11,023 nucleotides of DNA. Origin: Bacillota bacterium (GTDB lineage Bacteria; Bacillota; Clostridia; Peptostreptococcales; Anaerovoracaceae). Positions within the stretch are counted from its first letter, which is position 1. The number at the start of each line of letters is the position of its first letter. Below the pieces are notes generated by a model, which was given only the letters and a program-made list of their open reading frames with translations, was not told the DNA's origin and made no database searches. The translations under genes and the position numbers were made by a program. The stretch lies in NCBI GenBank assembly GCA_016287035.1, contig JAEEVI010000050.1:1-11023 (forward strand). Direction: 5' to 3'. Below, in pieces: positions 1-7,595 of the stretch.

Positions 1-89
1 GCGTCCGTGAACCTGTTCATGAGGTTCTGCTTCCTCGTCGGGAACGGATGATAATTCGACGTGGAAAGGCAGAGTATCTGTCTTTTCAT
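1..89 (-). CDS. Probable glycosyltransferase, N-terminal fragment (cut by window edge)
   Basis: Only the first 29 codons are inside the window. They begin ATG AAA AGA and read M-K-R-Q-I-L-C-L-S-T-S-N-Y-H-P-F-P-T-R-K, followed by Q-N-L-M-N-R-F. A hydrophobic first beta strand, then an S-T-S-N/P-x-P-T-R-K-Q segment, resembles the N-terminus of GT-B fold glycosyltransferases of envelope polysaccharide clusters; this is recalled from family knowledge and is not proven by so short a piece. The start is well supported: the ATG overlaps the TGA of the upstream csaB-type gene in an ATGA arrangement, and GGAGGGGG lies 7 nt upstream inside the end of that gene. The open frame runs off the window edge. 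It is the fourth gene of the envelope operon and probably acts on the same cell-wall glycan as its neighbour. The frame and start are fairly certain; the function is tentative. Confidence 0.55.
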   Translation of the reverse strand, partial: MKRQILCLSTSNYHPFPTRKQNLMNRFTD

Positions 90-2290
90 ACCGGTGCCCC
101 CTCCGATCCGTTGATGAGCCTTTCGGCCGCCGCGCGGTTGCGCAGCTCGGCCTGTTTGAGCCTCGCCCTCGTCTGCTCTCCCCCGCTCCTTCCGGCTTCC
201 ACGGCCCTGTCGATGCAGGCGCACAGCTTTTCGGCCGTCAGTTCGGCGAGGGGGACGCATCTGTCTATGCCGCTGTCCTTCATGAAGCTGTCGACCTTGA
301 CGTCGTACGATATGCCGACGATCGGAGTGCCGCCGGCGGTGGCGAATATGAGGCTGTGAAGGCGCATGCCGCAAACGACGTCCATGGCCGAGAATATCCC
401 TATCAGCTCTCTGACGCTCCTCGAGCTCCTGCAGACGCAGTGAGGAACGCGCAGCGTCGAGGCTATCCTTTCTCCTATGTTTATGTCCCTGGGCGTCTCC
501 ATGGGTATGAATACCGGAGTCAGCCCGTGCTTTTCGTAAGCGTACTCCGCGGCGCGGGCGACGGGGGAATGGTCAGTGAAGCCCTGCCATTCGCGCAGGC
601 AGAAGCCGATCATCCTGCAGCCGCGGGGAATGCCCTCGGCGTCGAGCGCGCTCTGGAGCTCGCTTCCCGTCACGAAGTCGAGGTTGATCGTCGGATCGGC
701 CGCGAGGATGACCTCCGGGGCCGTCACGCCCATCTGCTCGAGAAGGTCCAAAGACACGCTGTCGCGCAGCGTTATGACGTCCGCGCATCTGTTCAGGACG
801 CGGCCCGCGATCCTTCTGTTCGAGCTCTTCGATATAGGCCCTATGCCGCAGCCGTACATGACTATCCTGCTCCCGGAGAGCCTCGCGGCTACGAGCGTGA
901 ACAGGTAGAACATGAGCGAGCGCGTCGAGGTGACGTCCTGCATGAGCGTCCCGCCGCCGTTCACGAACAGCTGCGTCCTGCGCAGGTTCTTTATAAGCGA
1001 CGGCACGTTGAATATGTAAAAGCTGCCGACCCTGAAATCCTTTCTGGTGCTCTCGGGGCTGCGCGACATGACGTAGAAGGGCATGTCGGCGTCTATCTCC
1101 CGAAGCTCGGCGAGTATCGCGGAAAGGATAGCGTCGTCGCCGGCGTTGCCGCGCCCGTACGCGCCGCACAGGACCGCTCCGTAGCGCCCCTTATGCGAGC
1201 TCTTCCTGATCATCGCCTCGTATATCGCCTGCTGGTCGGCCCTCATCCTCTCGAGCGAGAAATCGCTCTTCGCCTTTACGTACAGCGCTTCCGCCAGCCT
1301 CTGCCGAAGGTCCTCGTCCGAGGCCATGCGGAGGATGTATTCGCTGAAGGTCTTCACGTCTCCGGGCGCGAACAGCAGTCCCGTCTTTTCGTGTTCTATG
1401 AGAGAAGGTATCCCGCCGACGGTGCTCGCGATCGCGGGGCAGTGCTCGTAGGCCCCCTCGAGCAGGGAGTACGGGAACGTCTCCGAGAGAGACGCAAGAA
1501 CGTTGATGTCCACGCCCTTGAAATACGCTTTTATATCGTCGATCCAGCCCTCGAAGCGGCACACCCCTGAGATGCCGAGATCGTCCGCGAGCTTTCTTAG
1601 GCTCTTCTCGTCCTCTCCGATGCCCGCGATCGACAGGCGCAGGCGCCTGTCCTTTTCGTAGGCGAGGGCGAACGCCCTTATGAGCGTCGGTATGTCCTTT
1701 ACGGCCGTGAGCCTCGCGGCGATGCCGACGACTATCTCTTCCCGCGGATCCTTGCGCGGACGGGGCGAGGACGGCGCGCCGGAAAAATCGAGGCCGTTGA
1801 ATATCGTGAATATGCTCTGGGGCGGAAAACCGCGCTCGATGAGGAGGTCGTGCATCCGCTCGGCGACCGCCACGTAATAGTCCATGTGGCGAAGCGCGAA
1901 CGCGTTTATGTTGCCGTACGTGTAGCGGCGCAGGCGGGTACCCATGTAGTCGAGCTTAGGATCCGAATGGACCGTGACGGCGACAGGCACCTTTCTGAAG
2001 AACTTCACGAGGACGCCCATCGCGTTGGCTTTCGCTCCGTGGCAGTGGATGATGTCGGGCTTGAACTCCTTCTGCTGGCGGAACGCGAGCCGCACCGCGC
2101 TGAAGACGCTGTTGTTCGAATCCACCACGGCTGTATCTATGCCCATGGCTATCGCTTCGTCGGCGAACGCGCCCCTGCGGAAGCTGACGAGCCTCAGCTC
2201 GTTGTCCTTCGCCAACTCCCTCGCGAGTGAAAGTATATGGGTTTTTCCTCCGCCGATGTCGCCGCCGGCGGCAAAGATCATTATCCTCAT
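86..2290 (-). CDS. csaB: Glycosyltransferase family 4 fused to CsaB-like polysaccharide pyruvyl transferase
   Basis: A two-domain protein of 734 residues. Residues 1-365 look like a GT-B glycosyltransferase of the GT4 type: a glycine-rich start (AAGGDIGGGKTH), D-I-I-H-C-H-G near 79-85, the acceptor/donor-domain join near 185, and the E-x7-E signature at E270 and E278 (SETFPYSLLEGA) followed by VGGIPSLI. Residues from about 368 to 734 match polysaccharide pyruvyl transferase CsaB: GAYGRGNAGDDAIL (376-389), FVNGGGTLMQD (442-452), YGCGIGP (479-485) and the late CGMRLHSLIFA motif. CsaB uses phosphoenolpyruvate to add ketal-linked pyruvate to an N-acetylmannosamine-containing cell-wall polymer, which is the ligand of SLH domains. 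The GT half may add a sugar to the same polymer (inference). The ATG lies one base after the TAG of the SLH gene (TAGCATG) with only a weak GAG-type ribosome site, so translational coupling is likely. No frameshift is seen at the domain join. Confidence 0.9.
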   Translation of the reverse strand: MRIMIFAAGGDIGGGKTHILSLARELAKDNELRLVSFRRGAFADEAIAMGIDTAVVDSNNSVFSAVRLAFRQQKEFKPDIIHCHGAKANAMGVLVKFFRKVPVAVTVHSDPKLDYMGTRLRRYTYGNINAFALRHMDYYVAVAERMHDLLIERGFPPQSIFTIFNGLDFSGAPSSPRPRKDPREEIVVGIAARLTAVKDIPTLIRAFALAYEKDRRLRLSIAGIGEDEKSLRKLADDLGISGVCRFEGWIDDIKAYFKGVDINVLASLSETFPYSLLEGAYEHCPAIASTVGGIPSLIEHEKTGLLFAPGDVKTFSEYILRMASDEDLRQRLAEALYVKAKSDFSLERMRADQQAIYEAMIRKSSHKGRYGAVLCGAYGRGNAGDDAILSAILAELREIDADMPFYVMSRSPESTRKDFRVGSFYIFNVPSLIKNLRRTQLFVNGGGTLMQDVTSTRSLMFYLFTLVAARLSGSRIVMYGCGIGPISKSSNRRIAGRVLNRCADVITLRDSVSLDLLEQMGVTAPEVILAADPTINLDFVTGSELQSALDAEGIPRGCRMIGFCLREWQGFTDHSPVARAAEYAYEKHGLTPVFIPMETPRDINIGERIASTLRVPHCVCRSSRSVRELIGIFSAMDVVCGMRLHSLIFATAGGTPIVGISYDVKVDSFMKDSGIDRCVPLAELTAEKLCACIDRAVEAGRSGGEQTRARLKQAELRNRAAAERLINGSEGAPV

Positions 2291-2291
2291 G

Positions 2292-4970
2292 CTAATCGAT
2301 CTCGAATATTATCTTTGCGATCTGCTCCCTCGTGACGGGAGACGAGGGGCTGAGCTTTCCTCCCGCTCCGTTTATTATCCCCTGCCCTACAAGTACCTGA
2401 ACGTAGGGAAGCGCCCACTGCGCCACGGAAGAAGCGTCGCTGAAACCGGAAAGGTCGTCCGGCGCGTAGCCCTTCTCCATTATGCGCCCGATGACGGTCA
2501 TCGCCTCCTGGCGCGTTATGCTTCCCGAAGGATCGAAGTTGGTCCCAGACGGACCCGCCTTGCCGTTCATCATTCCCAGACCGACGGCCGCCCTGACGTA
2601 GGGCTGAGCCCATTCGGCTATGGACTGCGCGTCGCCGAAGTCCAGAGGCTCTCCGGCGTATGCCTCAAGGTCCGTTCCCAGCCACGAGACTATGACCTTC
2701 GCGAACTCCTGGCGCGTCATCGCGGAGAACGGATCGTATATGAGCGAGCCGTCCTTTCCGGGCTTCCCGCTGATCACGCCTTTATCGTAAAGATACTGCG
2801 CGTACGGCAGCGACCAGTTCGCTTCGCTCATGTCGCTGAACGCGATCGCCGGCGCGGTAGCCTCTTCGGGCTGCTCCGCTTCGGGAGCCGTATATTCCAG
2901 GCCGGCGCGGGCGGCGTTGCCGCTCATGTCGACGGCCTTTATAACTATATGATGCAGCTTTCCGCCGCTTTCCGGAAGATCGGCCGACAGGACTCCCGCC
3001 GACTGGCTGAAGCTGAACGGGATCCGCGCGCCGTCGCACGTCACCGTTATTCCGCTCTTTCCGAGCTTCCTGTCGAGAGCGTCCTCGACGATCGCGGAGA
3101 GCTTGCCGTCAGAGGCGTGCGCCGTTATCTCCGGCGCTTCGCCGTCCGAATAATCGCCGTATCCGGCCATGAGCTGATCGATATACACGACGCCCGGGCC
3201 GCTGTACCAGAGGGAGCTCAGCTGCGACGTACCGCGCGGCAGCCGGCAGGATACCTGCTTCCATCCCGTAAAGTCGAGCTCGCATATCTCCGTCTCGAAG
3301 CCGCTGTCGGCGCGGCCGTCGGCGTACAGAGAGCCTCCGCTGCCGTCGCCGCAGACCCAGAGGGATATCATCGACGGATATTTGCCGGTGAACGTTTTTC
3401 CGGGCGAATACCGCTCGCCGGACGCGGCGAGCTTAAGGCTGCGTCTGCCGTTGTGGACGAAGGAGAGATCCGTGTTCGCGAGGCCGCCCTCGAGCGACTC
3501 GAAGTCGTCGAGCTTTTCGCCCTCCGTAAGCACGTTGACCTTCAGCTTTACGGAGAGATCGCCGAGGCTGAGCGTCACATCGCCGCTCATCTCTTTTCCG
3601 CCGGCGGTGAACACGCAGTTTTCAACGGTCCCCAGAGCGTCGTCCGAAAAGACGGCCGTCACCTTAGACGCGTCGACCTTCGACGCGTAGTAATTGTCGT
3701 CCGTTGCCTTGAGACCGAGCGTTACGCTCTGCCCTCCGTATACGCTTATCTCGTCCGGGTATATGTACAGGTGCGCGACGTTGCCGACGCGCTCCGCGTT
3801 GTTTTTAAAGCATATGTAATTCGCGACCGAGCGGAGCGATCCTCCGGAGTTCCTGTTGATGAGCGAGGTCTCGGTATAGCCCGGAACGACCGCGTGCATC
3901 TGAGTGGAATCGCCTCCGTCGAGGTTCGCGGCCTGGACGCATCCGAGCTCGGCCATCCTGCGGGCGAGCTCGCCGTACGTCATGCCGAGCGAATAGCCTG
4001 TCTGGCGGCCGTCGACCGTGTAAAGTATGACCGTTCCGTCCTTCTTTATGCCCACCGCGGTCCTCGGGGCCCTGGAATTGTCGCTGAAGGACTTCGTCCT
4101 GCCGTCCGCGATCAGTCTGGCCTCGACGCCCACGGCCTGCACGACGTCCTTCCACTCGTCGCTCATATCGAAGCTGACGCTTATGTCGTCGCCGGGCTTT
4201 GCCTCCGCGAGCTGCGCAAGAAGCGTCACGTAGCTTCTCTTGTAAACGGAGAGCACGAGCTCGCCCGCCGAGAGCGCCAGCCTGCCTGTCTCCTCGCGGA
4301 CGTCCGTGACGATGCCCCTGTAGCCGCCGCCGGCGACAGCGGAGCCGGTGGTTATCGCGATGACTATGTTGAGGCTCTCCTCTTTGGCGACGTTGTTGTT
4401 ATTGTACGCGCCGCTGAACAGGACCGCGCCGGCCTCTGAAGCCAGCGTCTTGTTGTACGCGACGTTTTCGATATAGAAGCCGGCAGTCTCGTCCTCGAAG
4501 CGTATCTTGAGCTCAGGGCGCCCGATGATGGCCCTGCCGTCCGCGAAGAAGCCGAGCGCCTCGTTGTAGGAGTGCTCGCTGCTCATTATCACGCCGTCCC
4601 TTATGCATATGCCTATCGGAACGCCGGTCGACATTATGTAGAAGTCGCCGTTGACGCCCGCGACGATGTCGTTGCCCCTGCCGCTCTCTATCTCGAAGAC
4701 CCTCGGAAAGCTCGCCGCGCCCGCGACGTCGTTGCCGAACGCCATGAGCGGAGTGACCTCGGCGCCCGGTCTGTATTCGAGGTAATGCTCCGCAAGGGGC
4801 AGATCCTTTGAGCTGTCCGTACGGCTGTACATCGTGAGCTGGCGGTCGAGCACGACCGCCTCTTCCGAGACTGTGCCCTCCGCGTCCGCCGGCGCGCCCC
4901 ACGCCGGAGCGCAGAAGGCGCCCAGCAGCATCGCCGCGGCTATGAAAAACGATAATGATCTCCTAAACAA
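2292..4970 (-). CDS. Secreted phosphodiester glycosidase (NAGPA-like) with three C-terminal SLH domains
   Basis: A protein of 892 residues. Residues 1-25 form a signal peptide (basic MFRR, a hydrophobic stretch, and a likely cut near AWGA). About 95-390 is a phosphodiester glycosidase/NAGPA-type domain: VNGDFY near 106-111, PIGICIRDG (118-126), RTAVGIKKDG (303-312) and the signature NLDGGDSTQM (349-358). About 485-605 resembles a beta-sandwich carbohydrate-binding module (DDFES start, VYIDQL end), and about 610-695 an Ig-like module. Three SLH repeats start near 710, 776 and 842 and carry TRQE, TRQE and TREQ at the position of the usual TRAE motif. The family cleaves sugar-1-phosphodiester bonds, so a cell-wall or polymer glycan is a plausible substrate; the SLH domains would hold the enzyme on the cell surface. 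The likely start is TTG at 4970, with AGGGG 7 nt upstream; the nearby ATG at 4989 is out of frame. The following csaB gene probably makes its anchoring ligand. Confidence 0.88.
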   Translation of the reverse strand: MFRRSLSFFIAAAMLLGAFCAPAWGAPADAEGTVSEEAVVLDRQLTMYSRTDSSKDLPLAEHYLEYRPGAEVTPLMAFGNDVAGAASFPRVFEIESGRGNDIVAGVNGDFYIMSTGVPIGICIRDGVIMSSEHSYNEALGFFADGRAIIGRPELKIRFEDETAGFYIENVAYNKTLASEAGAVLFSGAYNNNNVAKEESLNIVIAITTGSAVAGGGYRGIVTDVREETGRLALSAGELVLSVYKRSYVTLLAQLAEAKPGDDISVSFDMSDEWKDVVQAVGVEARLIADGRTKSFSDNSRAPRTAVGIKKDGTVILYTVDGRQTGYSLGMTYGELARRMAELGCVQAANLDGGDSTQMHAVVPGYTETSLINRNSGGSLRSVANYICFKNNAERVGNVAHLYIYPDEISVYGGQSVTLGLKATDDNYYASKVDASKVTAVFSDDALGTVENCVFTAGGKEMSGDVTLSLGDLSVKLKVNVLTEGEKLDDFESLEGGLANTDLSFVHNGRRSLKLAASGERYSPGKTFTGKYPSMISLWVCGDGSGGSLYADGRADSGFETEICELDFTGWKQVSCRLPRGTSQLSSLWYSGPGVVYIDQLMAGYGDYSDGEAPEITAHASDGKLSAIVEDALDRKLGKSGITVTCDGARIPFSFSQSAGVLSADLPESGGKLHHIVIKAVDMSGNAARAGLEYTAPEAEQPEEATAPAIAFSDMSEANWSLPYAQYLYDKGVISGKPGKDGSLIYDPFSAMTRQEFAKVIVSWLGTDLEAYAGEPLDFGDAQSIAEWAQPYVRAAVGLGMMNGKAGPSGTNFDPSGSITRQEAMTVIGRIMEKGYAPDDLSGFSDASSVAQWALPYVQVLVGQGIINGAGGKLSPSSPVTREQIAKIIFEID

Positions 4971-4973
4971 TCT

Positions 4974-4982
4974 TTTCCCCTG
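4974..4982 (-). promoter_or_regulatory. Ribosome binding site that supports the TTG start of the SLH gene
   Basis: On the minus strand the sequence reads CAGGGGAAAAGA followed by TTG. The AGGGG core ends 7 nt before the TTG at 4970-4968. No in-frame ATG or GTG exists between this TTG and the in-frame TAA at 4995, and the next in-frame ATG (residue 14) would cut the signal peptide. A second purine run, AGGAG, lies just inside the gene and precedes no suitable start. Confidence 0.55.
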
Positions 4983-4994
4983 TTCCCATGTGAA

Positions 4995-5477
4995 TTATCT
5001 GATCGTGTAATCGCCCTTTACCATGACCCAGCACGCCTGGCTGCAGGATATTCCGCGGCCGTCGTCTCTGGGGACGAGCAGCAGGTGGTTAAGGCTTATC
5101 TCCGTGCCGCCCTTGAGGTCCTTCGCGCCGGTGAGGTCCGAGACTCCGTCGGCTCCGTTGTCGATCGCGGTCGCCTTTCCGCTGCGCAGCACCAGCTCCG
5201 TGCACGCGCCTCCGATGAGGCTCTGGCCCGCCGGCACCTGGACCGCCGTGAACACAGCCGTGCTCTGCGGAGCGGCCGTTCCTTCCGCGTTCTGTGCCTC
5301 CTTCAGCTCTTTGATCTCGGCTCTCAGCTCCTCGGCCACGCTGTCGACGTAAGCCTTGCTGACTAGCGGATCGCTCTCGCTTCCCGCCGCGCCGGCGCCG
5401 AAAACATTTATTCCAAGGCTTGCCGCAAGCAGCACCGCCGCGGCGATAAGGACGCCCCACCTTTTCGCGATTCTCAT
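4995..5477 (-). CDS. Small secreted protein of unknown function (conserved clostridial-type)
   Basis: A protein of 160 residues from the chosen ATG. Residues 1-31 are a signal peptide or N-terminal anchor (MRIAKRW, then a hydrophobic stretch, with possible cleavage near AGA-AG). Residues 35-63 hold DPLVSKAYVD followed by a charged heptad-like helix (SVAEELRAEIKELKEAQ), probably a short coiled coil. After a TAAPQST linker comes a compact domain, 74-160, with VPAGQSLIGGACTELVLRSG, a D-L-T-G-x-K-D-L segment, H-L-L-L-V-P-R-D-D-G-R-G (131-142) and a C-terminal W-V-M-V-K-G-D-Y strand. I recognise this layout as a recurrent uncharacterised protein of Clostridia and relatives but know no function for it. 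The start at 5477 has GAGGGAAG just upstream; an upstream in-frame GTG at 5525 has no ribosome site and would put 16 polar residues before the signal peptide. It is the first gene of the envelope operon, 24 nt before the SLH gene, which suggests a surface or wall role. Confidence 0.75.
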   Translation of the reverse strand: MRIAKRWGVLIAAAVLLAASLGINVFGAGAAGSESDPLVSKAYVDSVAEELRAEIKELKEAQNAEGTAAPQSTAVFTAVQVPAGQSLIGGACTELVLRSGKATAIDNGADGVSDLTGAKDLKGGTEISLNHLLLVPRDDGRGISCSQACWVMVKGDYTIR

Positions 5478-5526
5478 GATCTTCCCTCTATCTTTCAAAA
5501 CACAAGATTTTGTGCCCGCAGACACT

Positions 5527-5562
5527 AAAAAAGGACATATATAGTTATTATATATGTCCTTT
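5527..5562 (-). terminator. Rho-independent terminator of gdhA (perfect 14-bp palindrome)
   Basis: AAAGGACATATATA (5530-5543) and its exact complement (5549-5562) flank a 5-nt loop. On the minus strand the hairpin ends in a run of six T (5532-5527). It lies 40 bases after the gdhA stop. The stem is AT-rich with only three G-C pairs, so its strength as a terminator is uncertain. The same dyad covers the -10 region of the next promoter and could instead, or also, be an operator. Confidence 0.65.
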
Positions 5563-5575
5563 ATAACTGTGTCAA
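5547..5575 (-). promoter_or_regulatory. Consensus sigma-A promoter of the envelope operon
   Basis: On the minus strand an exact TTGACA (5575-5570) is followed by a 17-nt spacer (5569-5553) and an exact TATAAT (5552-5547). Transcription would begin near 5540, giving a leader of about 63 nt before the ATG at 5477. Both hexamers and the spacer match the ideal housekeeping promoter. The -10 box spans the loop and inner stem of the palindrome at 5530-5562, so promoter and gdhA terminator share the same bases. Confidence 0.85.
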
Positions 5576-5601
5576 TTAAAGCGCCCGCGCGCTTTTCCGT
5601 T

Positions 5602-6945
<1,344 letters not shown>

Positions 6946-6954
6946 GATTGCCAC

Positions 6955-6962
6955 CCTTCCTT
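6955..6962 (-). promoter_or_regulatory. Ribosome binding site fixing the gdhA start
   Basis: AAGGAAGG on the minus strand lies 9 nt before the ATG at 6945. The alternative in-frame GTG at 6954-6952 directly touches this site, so initiation there is implausible. Confidence 0.75.
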
Positions 6963-6981
6963 AAAAAATCACGATATGAAC

Positions 6982-7009
6982 ATTATAAAGTCCTTACATT
7001 AAATGTAAA
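6982..7009 (-). promoter_or_regulatory. gdhA promoter with overlapping palindrome
   Basis: The minus strand reads TTTACA (7009-7004), a 16-nt spacer, then an exact TATAAT (6987-6982). The predicted start near 6975 gives a leader of about 30 nt. A 15-base palindrome, TTACATT-A-AATGTAA (6994-7008), covers most of the -35 box and half the spacer, where a repressor dimer could block polymerase. AT-rich sequence upstream (7019-7041) may act as an UP element. Confidence 0.75.
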
Positions 7010-7031
7010 GCCCTTTTCGTAAAAATTTCGG

Positions 7032-7089
7032 GTAAAAATAAAAACGCTGAATTAATTAAACGTTTTCATGCGTCCGATCATCAGCGTTT
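7032..7089 (-). terminator. Terminator of the yhhQ-queF unit
   Basis: AAACGCTGA (minus strand 7089-7081) pairs perfectly with TCAGCGTTT (7050-7042). The second arm runs straight into a T-rich tract (TTATTTTTAC). The 30-nt loop is long for an intrinsic terminator and could hold a small inner stem. It lies 27 bases after the queF stop and before the gdhA promoter, as expected for the end of a unit. Confidence 0.6.
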
Positions 7090-7115
7090 ATATATCCGTT
7101 CCGTCCAAATGCGGT

Positions 7116-7595
7116 CTACCTGTTGTCCACCGACTCCGGCTCGACGTCGTGGCGGCTGAGCCTCTCCCAGGCTGCCTGCTTCCACCGCGTTCCCGGCTTT
7201 CCGTAATTGCAGTACGGATCGATCGATATCCCCCCGCGCGGAAGGAATCGCCCGAGGACCTCGATATACTTCGGATCGAGCAGCTTTATAAGGTCCTTCA
7301 TGATGATGTTCACCACGTCCTCGTGGAAATCGCCGTGGTTCCTGAAGGAGAACAGATACAGCTTGAGCGACTTGCTCTCGACGAGCCTTTCTCCGGGGAC
7401 GTACGATATCGTTATCTCGGCGAAGTCGGGCTGCCCGGTTATAGGACAGAGCGACGTGAACTCAGGGCAGTTGAACTTGACGAAATAGTCGTTTTCGGGA
7501 TGCTTGTTCGAAAAGCATTCGAGCAGTCCCGGATCGTAGTCGAAGATATAGGCGCTGCCCGCGCCGAGCTTCGTGAGGCCTTCCTTTTCTCTCAT
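7116..7595 (-). CDS. queF: NADPH-dependent preQ0 (7-cyano-7-deazaguanine) reductase
   Basis: Reduces the nitrile of preQ0 to the aminomethyl group of preQ1 in the queuosine tRNA-modification pathway; a cytosolic enzyme of the tunnelling-fold family. The 159 residues match the short, unimodular (Bacillus-type) QueF. Key features are FNCPEFTSLCPITGQPDFAE with the catalytic cysteine at 50 and aspartate at 57, the QueF signature ESKSLKLYLFSFRNHGDFHED (73-93) for NADPH and substrate binding, and GGISIDPYCNYG (121-132). The ATG overlaps the stop of the transporter gene as ATGA, with GGAGG 9 nt upstream. Pairing with the precursor transporter suggests that imported or endogenous preQ0 is converted to preQ1 here. 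No other queuosine genes are visible in the window. Confidence 0.96.
   Translation of the reverse strand: MREKEGLTKLGAGSAYIFDYDPGLLECFSNKHPENDYFVKFNCPEFTSLCPITGQPDFAEITISYVPGERLVESKSLKLYLFSFRNHGDFHEDVVNIIMKDLIKLLDPKYIEVLGRFLPRGGISIDPYCNYGKPGTRWKQAAWERLSRHDVEPESVDNR

Noticed and set aside
356..1570. A 404-codon open frame on the plus strand
   Set aside because: It is antisense to the csaB-type gene, whose motifs are unmistakable. The translation is Arg/Val/Ala-rich and shows no domain.
2273..2292. Frameshift or gene split between the SLH gene and the csaB-type gene
   Set aside because: The SLH protein ends normally after its third repeat, and the next protein starts with a proper GT-B first strand, so these are two genes with a one-base gap.
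1974..4439. An 821-codon open frame on the plus strand
   Set aside because: It lies antisense across the boundary of two well-supported genes, has no ribosome site, gives an Arg-rich sequence without recognisable motifs, and is explained by the rarity of TTA, CTA and TCA codons in the real genes.
5478..5525. GTG at 5525 as the start of the small secreted protein
   Set aside because: There is no ribosome site, it lies in the terminator T run, and it would place 16 polar residues before the signal peptide.
6946..6954. GTG at 6954 as the gdhA start
   Set aside because: It touches the AAGGAAGG ribosome site, leaving no spacing, and adds three residues to a protein that has the family length from ATG 6945.
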